A DNA stretch of 28,243 nucleotides from the NCBI GenBank assembly GCA_046340555.1, contig JBKDSL010000039.1:1-28243 (forward strand). The letters are read 5' to 3'. The position numbers were made by a program, and so were the translations under genes. Source of the DNA: JALRAP01 sp046340555. GTDB taxonomy: Bacteria; Bacteroidota; Bacteroidia; AKYH767-A; OLB10. The notes beneath the pieces are model-generated. The model was not told the origin of the DNA. It saw nothing but the letters and a program-made list of their open reading frames with translations, and made no database searches. This document shows, piece by piece, positions 9,400 through 16,818 of this stretch. Within the stretch, counting starts at the first letter, position 1; each line of letters begins with the position of its first letter.

Positions 9400-10131
9400 A
9401 TGAAAAACAACCTTTCTTCCATCATCATCGGACTGTCGGTAATCATCACTGCCATGGTGTTGGGCAATGCCTTCCAAAATCGTAATAAGTCGGCCAACAC
9501 CATTGCGGTAACCGGACTTGGTACCAAGGATTTCGTTTCCGACCTGATTGTATGGAGCGGTAACTTCAGCAAGCGCAACCTGGTGCTGAAAGACGCCTAT
9601 GCCGAACTCGATCGCGATCGTGAAACAATCCGCAAATACTTAAACTCAAAAGGCATTAAGGATGCGAACATCGTTTTCTCGGCGGTTGGCATCAACAAAG
9701 AGTTTCAAACGATCTACGATGCAGAGATGAATGTGAAGGAGCAGCGCTTCTCAGGCTACCTACTCGATCAGTCGGTGACCATTGAGTCGAAAGAAGTGGA
9801 TAAGATTGAAGACATATCCCGACAGGTGAGTGAACTGATCAACTCGGGTGTTGAGTTTTACTCCCAAGATCCGCAGTATTACTACACCAAGTTGTCTGAG
9901 CTGAAAATCGAAATGATTGCTCAAGCAACCAAGGATGCCAATGAGCGAGCCACCAAGATTGCCGAAAACGCCAACAGCTCCGTTGGTTCCTTGAAAAACG
10001 CCAACATGGGTGTATTCCAAATCGTGGCACAAAACTCTTCCGAAGATTTTTCCTGGGGCGGCTCCTTCAACACCTCCTCCAAACGCAAAACGGCGAACAT
10101 CACCGTGAAGTTGGAGTATGAAGTGGATTAA
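9400..10131 (+). CDS. SIMPL (DUF541, YggE-like) domain protein
   Basis: 243 aa from ATG 9400; a TTG four codons upstream also keeps the frame open, but ATG gives the better n-region. An N-terminal hydrophobic segment (about 7-23) is either a membrane anchor or an uncleaved signal. Then comes the SIMPL domain: ANTIAVTGLGTKDFVSD, YAELDRDRETIRKYL, a middle beta-alpha region, and the C-terminal ANITVKLEYEVD. The family acts in the periplasm or at the envelope and is linked to stress responses in several bacteria, with no defined enzymatic role. It lies 66 nt after the DUF5916 gene on the same strand and converges on the PfkB-family kinase gene. Confidence 0.92.
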   Translation: MKNNLSSIIIGLSVIITAMVLGNAFQNRNKSANTIAVTGLGTKDFVSDLIVWSGNFSKRNLVLKDAYAELDRDRETIRKYLNSKGIKDANIVFSAVGINKEFQTIYDAEMNVKEQRFSGYLLDQSVTIESKEVDKIEDISRQVSELINSGVEFYSQDPQYYYTKLSELKIEMIAQATKDANERATKIAENANSSVGSLKNANMGVFQIVAQNSSEDFSWGGSFNTSSKRKTANITVKLEYEVD

Positions 10132-10143
10132 TATGAGTACAGT

Positions 10144-10168
10144 TGGCGGTAGGCAGTGGCGGTAGGCG
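10144..10168. repeat. Second patch of the GGCGGT/GGCAGT intergenic repeat
   Basis: GGCGGTAGGCAGTGGCGGTAG-type sequence between two convergent stop codons. It uses the same words as the array at the left edge of the window (GGCGGT, GGCAGT, GTAGGCG), but as a single short patch without the AGTAACAG interruption. It begins 12 nt after the SIMPL stop codon. Confidence 0.7.
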
Positions 10169-10210
10169 AAATAAATCCGCGTTAATTCGCTAAATCCGCC
10201 TAAACCTGTG
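10169..10210. repeat. Degenerate about 10-nt repeat (AATCCGCG-like)
   Basis: Successive words AAATCCGCG, TTAATTCGCT, AAATCCGCCT and AAACCTGTG follow one another at a spacing of 10-11 nt, directly abutting the GGCGGT patch. Similar AATCCGCG/AATCTGCG-type strings occur between genes in several Bacteroidota and Leptospira genomes, from memory. It shows no clear hairpin and no T-run, so it is not an obvious terminator. Confidence 0.45.
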
Positions 10211-10238
10211 TTCTCTTATTAGAGCGAACAACGACTTC

Positions 10239-11162
10239 TTAAACCAGCGTAATATCGAATTGCACCAGGTCTACAAACTCCTGAACGCGGTTTTCGAGCT
10301 CTTCGTTGGTGATTTCCAAAAGTCTTTCCGTACCGAACTTCTCGACACAGAATGACGCCATAGCTGAACCGAAAATAATGGCGCGTTTCATGTTGTCAAA
10401 AGAGATATCGCGCGTACGTGCCAGATGTCCGATGAATCCTCCGGCAAACGTATCGCCTGCGCCAGTTGGATCAAACACATCCTCCAGCGGAAGCGCAGGA
10501 GCGAAAAACACCTGCTCGTTATTGAATAACAAAGCACCATGTTCGCCTTTTTTGATGATGAGGTATTTGGGACCCATGGCTAATATCTTCTGAGCGGCCT
10601 TCACCAAGGAATATTCGCCAGAAAGCTGACGCGCTTCGGCATCGTTGATGGTGAGCACATCGGTACGGGCAATCATCTTCATCAGGTCCTCGAGAGCCGT
10701 CTCCATCCAAAAGTTCATGGTATCCATCACCACCAGCTTCGGACGTTCTTTGAGACGATCCAGCACCTGCATTTGCAATGAAGGCATGAGGTTACCCAAC
10801 ATCAAAAACTCACAATCCTGGTAAGAATCGGGGATGATTGGGTCGAAAGAAAGAATAACATTCAACTCGGTGGCCAACGTGTCGCGGGTGTTCATGTCGT
10901 TGTGATAACGACCCGACCAGAAAAAGGATTTCTGTCCCTGCAAAACCTGAAGTCCCTCAGTGCTGATACCACGGTCGTTGAAGCCTTGGATAGTGGCCGA
11001 AGGGAAATCATCGCCCACCACCGATACCAGATTGATGTTATCTGTAAAGAATGAGGCCGACAAGCCGGCATAGGTAGCGGCGCCACCGATAATTTTGTCT
11101 GTTTTTCCGAAAGGAGTTTCAATGGCATCGAACGCTACGGTTCCGACTACAAGCAGGCTCAT
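10239..11162 (-). CDS. PfkB-family sugar/nucleoside kinase
   Basis: 307 aa from the ATG at 11160-11162. The frame is open upstream to 11231, but the extra 23 residues lack family similarity, and the mature fold begins with MSLLVVGTVAFDAI. PfkB signature 1 is seen as IIGGAATYA (about 24-32). Signature 2 is DPTGAGDTFAGGF, with GAGDT at 234-238 containing the catalytic Asp237 and the anion hole. The family transfers phosphate from ATP to a sugar or nucleoside hydroxyl in the cytoplasm. The substrate cannot be read from sequence; ribokinase- and adenosine-kinase-like members are both possible. No sugar transporter or isomerase neighbours help. It is divergent from the methyltransferase gene and convergent with the SIMPL gene. 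Confidence 0.93.
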   Translation of the reverse strand: MSLLVVGTVAFDAIETPFGKTDKIIGGAATYAGLSASFFTDNINLVSVVGDDFPSATIQGFNDRGISTEGLQVLQGQKSFFWSGRYHNDMNTRDTLATELNVILSFDPIIPDSYQDCEFLMLGNLMPSLQMQVLDRLKERPKLVVMDTMNFWMETALEDLMKMIARTDVLTINDAEARQLSGEYSLVKAAQKILAMGPKYLIIKKGEHGALLFNNEQVFFAPALPLEDVFDPTGAGDTFAGGFIGHLARTRDISFDNMKRAIIFGSAMASFCVEKFGTERLLEITNEELENRVQEFVDLVQFDITLV

Positions 11163-11293
11163 TGGTTTAGGATTTTTAGAGCGGTAAAGATAGTTTAAAG
11201 CCCACGGATGGAACGTATAACTTATTGACATCTGTGAACAATAAACAGGAAAAATAATATTCGGACAACGTCAAATGCCTAAACGATTCCATA

Positions 11294-11301
11294 TACATTT
11301 G
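11294..11301 (+). promoter_or_regulatory. Perfect -7 box TACATTTG upstream of the methyltransferase gene
   Basis: TACATTTG matches the Bacteroidota -7 consensus TAnnTTTG exactly and ends 20 nt before the ATG at 11322. No convincing TTG was found at the -33 position, so strength and use are uncertain. The predicted leader would be very short. Confidence 0.4.
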
Positions 11302-11321
11302 GCTTTAATTAAGTTGATCAC

Positions 11322-12047
11322 ATGGGCTTAACTAAAGAAATGGTCTCGCAAGGAGCCTGGCTTTTCAGGTACCGCGGACAAATCCCCGTTGTATTGTTCC
11401 TGTTAGCCGCTCCCGTAGTACTTACGGGTTGCGGAATGCCGCCCTTGTGGGTGTTTTGGATAGCAGTGGCGGTCAGCATTTGCGGGGCCCTCATGCGTGC
11501 CTACGTGGTGGGCACTACCCCACGAGGTACTTCAGGCCGGAACACCAAAGAGCAGGTTGCTGAAGTGCTGAATTCAACAGGGGCCTATTCACTGGTACGC
11601 CATCCACTCTATGTAGCCAATTATCTGATGTGGATTGGTATTGTTATTTTCACCGGCAGCATCTGGTTTACCACAGTGGTAACCTTGCTTTATTGGATTT
11701 ACTATGAACGCATCATGGCCACCGAAGAGCATTTCCTGATTGGCAAGTTCGGTGCAGCATATGATTTGTGGGCTGATAAAACTCCTGCCTTCATTCCAAA
11801 ATTGACAGGATTTGTGGCGGCATCTGAAAAATTCTCCTTAAAGCCCGTGTTGATTCGCGAATACTCCGGGTGGCTGGCCACCGTGTTGGGGTTTGTTTTT
11901 GTAACCTACTTGCATGATTTGGTTGCCAACAACTACCAGGCAGCGGAAGCCATGAGTAAAGGTCATCAACAGGCTTGGTGGGTATTGGGCGGTACACTGG
12001 TGGCAACTCTCGCCCTTCGCACCTACAAGAAAGCCACGCAGGCCTAG
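11322..12047 (+). CDS. ICMT/PEMT-like integral-membrane methyltransferase
   Basis: 241 aa with about five or six membrane segments (roughly 21-38, 42-62, 98-113, 113-129, 183-200, 216-235). The signature of the isoprenylcysteine carboxyl methyltransferase/phospholipid methyltransferase superfamily is present: GAYSLVRHPLYVANYL (RHPLY at 93-97) and, after the next membrane segments, ERIMATEEHFLIGKFGAAYD with a following PAFIP. These bind S-adenosylmethionine at the membrane face. The loop GTTPRGTSGRNTKEQ is reminiscent of the Leptospira lipid A phosphate methyltransferase LmtA, so a lipid A or other lipid substrate is a reasonable but unproven guess. It ends 19 nt from the stop of the convergent frameshifted gene. 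Confidence 0.85.
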   Translation: MGLTKEMVSQGAWLFRYRGQIPVVLFLLAAPVVLTGCGMPPLWVFWIAVAVSICGALMRAYVVGTTPRGTSGRNTKEQVAEVLNSTGAYSLVRHPLYVANYLMWIGIVIFTGSIWFTTVVTLLYWIYYERIMATEEHFLIGKFGAAYDLWADKTPAFIPKLTGFVAASEKFSLKPVLIREYSGWLATVLGFVFVTYLHDLVANNYQAAEAMSKGHQQAWWVLGGTLVATLALRTYKKATQA

Positions 12048-12066
12048 TAACCCAGTGCGGCAACCA

Positions 12067-12622
12067 TTATTTCCTACAATTATGAAATCCTAAGGCGAAA
12101 GAAATCGTACATGCGCACAATGGTCGCTTATCGTTAATATTCGCTGAAAAAGACACCACCTCACCTGCGGTGGTACCTACCGTACCTATGGCCAACTCCA
12201 TGGCCCACCCTTTTGTAGTACCCAATGACACAAACCCCGTTTTTGCTTCATTCAACTCCCTCCCTTTCAGCCAACCAACACCTGTGCTTCCAATGAGACG
12301 GAACAGCCGGCTTGTCCAAATCTGACGCGAAGCCATTACGGCTGATTCTTTAAAATATTCCATTCCAGGACCCCATATAAAATACGACCCGTTAGATTGT
12401 AGTCCCGAGAAACCCATGGAATGGTATGCGCCCCCCCCATTTGCCCCACATAGCACGAATGCCTACGCCCCCGCCTGAACCAAATGATTGACCGGACTGG
12501 CCATAACTAAACCCGATCTCAGCAACGGCCGTCTTCCATTTAAAGGTTGTGTCTTGGGCCATGGCGCAACTCATGAAAGCCATAAGCGCCAAAGTTGCAA
12601 AAACCCGTATGACATTTTTCAT
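12067..12622 (-). pseudogene. Small secreted protein interrupted by a frameshift in a G8 tract
   Basis: Two overlapping frames together make one plausible protein. The first starts at ATG 12622 with a signal peptide (MKNVIRVFATLALMAFMSC, then AMAQ) and runs in frame through GGVGIRAMWGKWGG. The second continues after a run of eight C on the plus strand (12431-12438, G8 in the coding strand) as AYHSMGFSGLQSNGSYFIWG and ends at 12067. Removing one G joins them: 555 nt, 184 aa, with Gly-rich strands like a small outer-membrane or secreted beta protein. The family is unknown. The shift is either a sequencing or assembly error, a true mutation, or a slippage switch. It is convergent with the methyltransferase gene and divergent from the sigma-factor gene. 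Confidence 0.7.
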
Positions 12623-12833
12623 TCAACAAAATGAGTTGTTTCAGTTGAAAAATTGACTGACATTTATCACAGTTGCTGAAATATTGTGGTGTATGGAATA
12701 AAATCAAAAGAAAAATTACAGGAATTGACCTAGCCATTACGACTAGAGCAACCAACAACTTTCAAATTGCTACTTTTCGAAATATACAGACAGCTATCTG
12801 TTTCCATCTTCGTGTGAAATTGATAATTTCGCT

Positions 12834-12841
12834 GAAAGACG
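12834..12841 (+). promoter_or_regulatory. Possible -7 box upstream of the ECF sigma gene
   Basis: TAATTTCG is one mismatch from TAnnTTTG and ends 22 nt before the ATG at 12864, a spacing like that of other putative promoters in the window. The -33 region has only TTC (12809-12811). If the operon autoregulates, an ECF-type promoter may instead lie in 12623-12833. Weak evidence. Confidence 0.22.
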
Positions 12842-12863
12842 CCTTTTCACTGCACCAGACCTG

Positions 12864-13430
12864 ATGATGAGCTACGATATTATCTCTAAAATTAAGTCAG
12901 GAGACCATAAACCTTTTTACGATCTTTATAAAACGCATAGGCAATCATTTGTCGATTGGGCTACCTTTTCCTACAATATCTCGCGCGAAGACTGCAAAGA
13001 CCTTTATCAGGAAACCTTCATCATCTTATGGCGCAACATCCATGAAGGCCGTCTAACACATCTTACTTCGGATATCAAGACATACATCTATTCGATTGGA
13101 AAGCACTTGATCATTAATTTCATAAAAAAACACAGTCGCACGGTTACCTTCGATCCCGAACTACTGATAAACCTGTCATATGCTCCCATGGAAATGACAG
13201 AAGACCGCGACCACAATAAAAAAATGGTAGAAGAGCATCTGGCAAAGCTGGATGAACGTGAACGACGCATTCTGGAGATGTATTATCTCGAAGAGAAAGA
13301 CATGAAAACTATTGCTTCAGAAATGGGATATAAAAATTCGGATGTGGCGAAGAAAAGAAAGTATGAGGTGTTTAAAAAGCTAATGAACCTCGTTAAAAAC
13401 AATCTCAAGTCCATTGCCCTAATTTTTTGA
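12864..13430 (+). CDS. ECF-type RNA polymerase sigma factor
   Basis: 188 aa. Region 2 covers about residues 15-85: FYDLYKTHRQSFVDWA, then EDCKDLYQETFIILWRNI (the DLxQETF core-binding helix) and DIKTYIYSIGKHLIINFIKK (the -10-reading segment). Region 4 covers about 120-175: LDERERRILEMYYLEEKDMK and an HTH, TIASEMGYKNSDVAKKRKYE. No region 1.1 or 3, so it is a group 4 (ECF) sigma. ATG ATG at 12864 allows two starts three nt apart. Its stop TGA overlaps the TTG start of the next gene, a translational-coupling arrangement usual for sigma/anti-sigma pairs. The target promoters are not visible; the operon itself and the downstream LamG gene are candidates. Confidence 0.95.
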   Translation: MMSYDIISKIKSGDHKPFYDLYKTHRQSFVDWATFSYNISREDCKDLYQETFIILWRNIHEGRLTHLTSDIKTYIYSIGKHLIINFIKKHSRTVTFDPELLINLSYAPMEMTEDRDHNKKMVEEHLAKLDERERRILEMYYLEEKDMKTIASEMGYKNSDVAKKRKYEVFKKLMNLVKNNLKSIALIF

Positions 13431-14182
13431 AATTGAAGGATCCTATCAAAAACATAGAGCAGATTGAGGCCTACCATGAGGGGCGGATGCTTCCGGAGGA
13501 GAAAATCGACTTCGAAGTTCGGCTGCTGGTTGATGCCGAGCTGTCGGAAGAGAACGACCTCTATCAAAAAATCATGACCGGTTTCCAAGACATCAAGACA
13601 GACCAGGTCCGGACCAAACTTAAGTTGATTGACGAGGAACTCGAACTCGGTGAAGGCTCTAAACGTGCGACACCGTTTTACTTAAAAAAGAAATGGATGG
13701 TATCGGCAGCGGCCATGATAACTGTAATCTTTGCTGCGATATTCTACCTCCAACAGCCCGCGCTGGATACGGTTCCTTTACCTGCGGAGGAGGGTCTTCC
13801 GGTTTTGATGGGCTCAAACGATCATCAGGTCCGGTTTGATGACGCCATGCAGCATTTTAAAAACAATGAATTCGAAGTTGCCTTGGCTGAATTCACGCAA
13901 TTGCTGACCGACCAACCGATGAACGACACCTTGCTTTATTTCATCGGAATTTCTGAGTTGTACACTGAAAAATACAGCAACGCCATCCCACATATGAAAT
14001 TGGTTTCAGACAATAAAGGTTCCGCCTTTTCGCAAAAAGCAAATTATTATCTGGCTTATTGCTACTATCAGAATGGGAGCATGGATGAAGCGAAACAGGA
14101 ATTGAATAGGATTTGTCAAATCAACGACCATCCGTTGAAAACGGAAGTAGAACGCTTTTTACAGATGCTGGATGCCCGCTGA
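13427..14182 (+). CDS. Anti-sigma-like membrane protein with periplasmic TPR domain
   Basis: 251 aa, starting at TTG 13427 inside the sigma gene's stop (TTGA overlap); TTG 13433 is an alternative. Residues about 10-60 (IEAYHEGRMLPEEKIDFEVR and following) match the N-terminal helix pattern found in Bacteroidota anti-sigma-like proteins next to ECF sigma genes; no HxxxCxxC zinc motif is present. Then a KKK stop-transfer cluster, one membrane segment (about 90-108), and a C-terminal TPR-like region (about 133-250; MQHFKNNEFEVALAEFTQLL, ANYYLAYCYYQNGSMDEAKQ). By the positive-inside rule the N-terminus is cytoplasmic, where it could hold the sigma factor, and the TPRs are periplasmic, where they could sense a partner. 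It overlaps the CHAT gene by 11 nt. Anti-sigma activity is inferred from position and N-terminal pattern. Confidence 0.8.
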   Translation: MKLKDPIKNIEQIEAYHEGRMLPEEKIDFEVRLLVDAELSEENDLYQKIMTGFQDIKTDQVRTKLKLIDEELELGEGSKRATPFYLKKKWMVSAAAMITVIFAAIFYLQQPALDTVPLPAEEGLPVLMGSNDHQVRFDDAMQHFKNNEFEVALAEFTQLLTDQPMNDTLLYFIGISELYTEKYSNAIPHMKLVSDNKGSAFSQKANYYLAYCYYQNGSMDEAKQELNRICQINDHPLKTEVERFLQMLDAR

Positions 14183-16727
14183 ATTTAGGTTACGATTTTT
14201 GTTCGTTGTTGTTTTTTGGTTTTTCGGATGCGGAGCTTACGGAGGCACCAATCGTGCAGCAAATTTGTTTTTAAAAGCCGAAAATTTCTATGCGCAACCT
14301 GATTATGATCAGGCATACGTATGCTTCGAAAACGCCTTCCATGTTGCAAATACGGTAAATGATTACGCCATTTTAGTTGCAACGCTGAACCGAATGGGTC
14401 GTATTTGTTTAATACGATCATCGTATGATGATGCTAAAAAGTTGGCAAGGCGTAGCATTAAAATCATGACCGATCGAAAAATACTATCTGATCCGGACTA
14501 TGAACTCCTTGCGGAGGGATACCAACTGCTAGGAAACATTTACGCCGCTATCGGCGACATTGAACCTGCTGGTGACAATTATCGGCTCGAATACCAAATC
14601 GCTGAACAATTACGGAATACAAAGCCTGCCATCAAGGCCAGGGCTTTATGCGACATTTCGGCCTATTACAGTTTTAAAATGCAGATTGATTCCGAATACC
14701 ATTATGCGTCGGAGGCCTACCGAATGCTGCCGAAAATAAAATCGCAGCCTGATGTGCATGCCGCTGTTCTGATGCGCTACGCCTATGCCTTGAAAGTCCG
14801 TCAACGAGGACATGGAAAGGAGTACGATCAGTGTTATCCGTTGGTGCGCGATTTGATGAAATCTGCGTTAGTTGTTATAGAACGAACCTACCACAAACCA
14901 TCCATTCAAAAGGCAGACGCCCTGCAAGCGCTTGCGAACACCTATGCCGACTATGTTTTTTCTTTCCCATATACAACACCATTCAATAAGATAAGGGACT
15001 TTGAAAAGGCGCTGCTTTTATACAAAAGGGCATTGAAGGAAAAAGAAGCGATTTATGGAGAAAGTGGGCCATCTATTGCTACGACTTGTTATACGATGGC
15101 CTTGTTGTATAATTCTATTCAGAATCGTGTTTCAGCAATCGAGTGGTACGAAAAAGGTGTTTCCGCACTCACAAGTTCTGCATTGAATGCTTTTCGATTT
15201 TCAGATATTCATCCCATACAAACATCCGATCCATATTTGCTAGATATTATTTTGACTAATCTTGTGAAGCAATTGTATGCAGATAGAAATTCAGAAAAAA
15301 TAATCCTCAAGATTCATAGCATCAATCTGGCAAGGATTGCATTGTGGCAACAGTTATATATCAGTCACGAAAGCCGAAACCTAGGCAGTGTTATTGCAAT
15401 TTGGAATCATGCCCCGTTCGAAGAAGCTGCTAGGTCATCCTATCAACTTTATTTACAAACAAAACAAAAAGAATATCTTGAAGATCTCTATTATTTTTCT
15501 GAAAGTTCCAGAAACAATGATTTCATAAAAGAACACAGCCAAGTGTTCGCCTCGAATGGGACGCAACTTCGTTTGACTCCACTCGACTCCATAATTGAAT
15601 TGGCGAAAAAAACAAAAAGCTTGTTGATCAATTTTTTGTATCCTGATTCATATGTTCCCTTCTGTTACGGTATAGCCATTTCTGGAGATGGCATCCAAGT
15701 GCATGAATTCAGTAAAAGTCACTCCGATAGTTTAATCGCTGCATTAAAAGAGTCCATGAAGCGAAATCAAGCGGTATCATATGAAGGGATAGCTTTTGAA
15801 TTATACCAGTATGTCCTTGACCCTTTATTGGTCGCTTTGAAAAAGGATAAGGCCGAAGACATCATCATATCTCCAGGGCCGCAATTCCGTGGGATCTCAT
15901 TTGAGTCGCTTGTGGCTACCCGTACGCATTCGAATGATTTCAGGACATTCAATTATCTCATTCGATCGTTTAACATTTCGTATTCACTTAGTAGTTCGTT
16001 ACTGTATTACCAGATGAAACAAACAGCTGAACCATCGGGAAGGTTAACCGTGTTTTGTCCATCGGTTCAAGGAAAGTCTGAACTTCTTTTTTCGCGGCAA
16101 CTTTTTGAGAAACTGCAAAAAAGATACAAGGGATATTTTGAGGGAGATTCCCTTGCAAACAAGACCACCTTTTTACAACAAGCTGCCAATGGTGGACTCC
16201 TTCAGGTATTATCCCATGCTCAATCAAATTCTTCCAATTACGAACAATCGTCTATATATCTGTCTGGCCAAGAGGGGAACCGGATCACTATCGAGGAAAT
16301 ATACAAAGCGCGAATCCCATCCGATCTCACCATCCTAGCAGCGTGCGAAACGGGAAGTGGACCAAATAATTACGGAGAGGGAACGAAGAGTTTTGATCGG
16401 GCTTTTACCTTTTCGGGAAGCAAAGCTGTAATCAGTGCCCTTTGGAGTGTAGATGAAAAAAGTACAATGGAACTTTTGAATAATTTTTACCAGAATCTGG
16501 AATTTACGTCCAAGGCCTCCTCCGCCTTACGGGATGCCAAATTGAATTATTTAAAAATTTGCGCCTCTTCGTCTATGGCAAATCCATTTTACTGGTCGGG
16601 TCTGTCATTCAGTGGAAATATCGCACAGCCAATTTTGATTGAAACTAAAAATGATTTTTTGATTTGGGCGGTGGTCCTCATTATAATATTGGCCGTGACC
16701 GTTCGCTATTTTATAAAATACCGATAA
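14172..16727 (+). CDS. TPR-CHAT caspase-like protease with C-terminal membrane anchor
   Basis: 851 aa; ATG 14172 lies inside the preceding gene's end (11-nt overlap). An N-terminal hydrophobic signal spans about 6-22 (FLFVVVFWFFGCGAYGG, possibly a weak lipobox). TPR-like helices run from about 28 to 440. A CHAT domain covers about 560-815: SPGPQFRGISFESLV, the catalytic His682 in LSHAQS, and the catalytic Cys725 in LAACETGSG, then SKAVISALWSVDE. A membrane segment follows at about 829-848 (FLIWAVVLIIILAVTVRYFI), with KYR at the tail. CHAT domains are clan CD cysteine peptidases; both dyad residues are present, so it is predicted active. Signal plus tail anchor put TPR and CHAT in the periplasm at the inner membrane. 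The substrate is unknown; the co-encoded TPR anti-sigma is the obvious candidate. Confidence 0.9.
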   Translation: MPAEFRLRFLFVVVFWFFGCGAYGGTNRAANLFLKAENFYAQPDYDQAYVCFENAFHVANTVNDYAILVATLNRMGRICLIRSSYDDAKKLARRSIKIMTDRKILSDPDYELLAEGYQLLGNIYAAIGDIEPAGDNYRLEYQIAEQLRNTKPAIKARALCDISAYYSFKMQIDSEYHYASEAYRMLPKIKSQPDVHAAVLMRYAYALKVRQRGHGKEYDQCYPLVRDLMKSALVVIERTYHKPSIQKADALQALANTYADYVFSFPYTTPFNKIRDFEKALLLYKRALKEKEAIYGESGPSIATTCYTMALLYNSIQNRVSAIEWYEKGVSALTSSALNAFRFSDIHPIQTSDPYLLDIILTNLVKQLYADRNSEKIILKIHSINLARIALWQQLYISHESRNLGSVIAIWNHAPFEEAARSSYQLYLQTKQKEYLEDLYYFSESSRNNDFIKEHSQVFASNGTQLRLTPLDSIIELAKKTKSLLINFLYPDSYVPFCYGIAISGDGIQVHEFSKSHSDSLIAALKESMKRNQAVSYEGIAFELYQYVLDPLLVALKKDKAEDIIISPGPQFRGISFESLVATRTHSNDFRTFNYLIRSFNISYSLSSSLLYYQMKQTAEPSGRLTVFCPSVQGKSELLFSRQLFEKLQKRYKGYFEGDSLANKTTFLQQAANGGLLQVLSHAQSNSSNYEQSSIYLSGQEGNRITIEEIYKARIPSDLTILAACETGSGPNNYGEGTKSFDRAFTFSGSKAVISALWSVDEKSTMELLNNFYQNLEFTSKASSALRDAKLNYLKICASSSMANPFYWSGLSFSGNIAQPILIETKNDFLIWAVVLIIILAVTVRYFIKYR

Positions 16728-16740
16728 GTCGCTTTTTATC

Positions 16741-16756
16741 AAAAACTTAAGTTTTT
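16741..16756. other. Perfect 16-bp AT-rich palindrome between CHAT and LamG genes
   Basis: AAAAACTTAAGTTTTT reads identically on both strands. It lies 14 nt after the CHAT stop and 63 nt before the LamG start, and is followed by CTCTTTT. It could be a weak terminator, an operator, or chance in AT-rich DNA. The stem has only two GC pairs, so it is a poor intrinsic terminator. Confidence 0.4.
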
Positions 16757-16818
16757 CTCTTTTCGGTTACTTTTTGGTTAGCTCACTGATAAATGGTTTG
16801 AATCTAAAAACAAACCAG

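Noticed and set aside
11163..11231. N-terminal extension of the PfkB-family kinase
   Set aside because: The 23 extra residues have no family counterpart; MSLLVVGTVAFDAI is the normal family start.
14172..16727. CHAT gene as part of a type III-E CRISPR (Csx29-like) system
   Set aside because: No cas gene, crRNA array or Csx30/31-like gene nearby; the signal peptide and membrane anchor argue for an envelope role.
16774..16818. Upstream in-frame ATG for the LamG protein
   Set aside because: Adds 15 residues before a perfect signal peptide start, which would spoil export.
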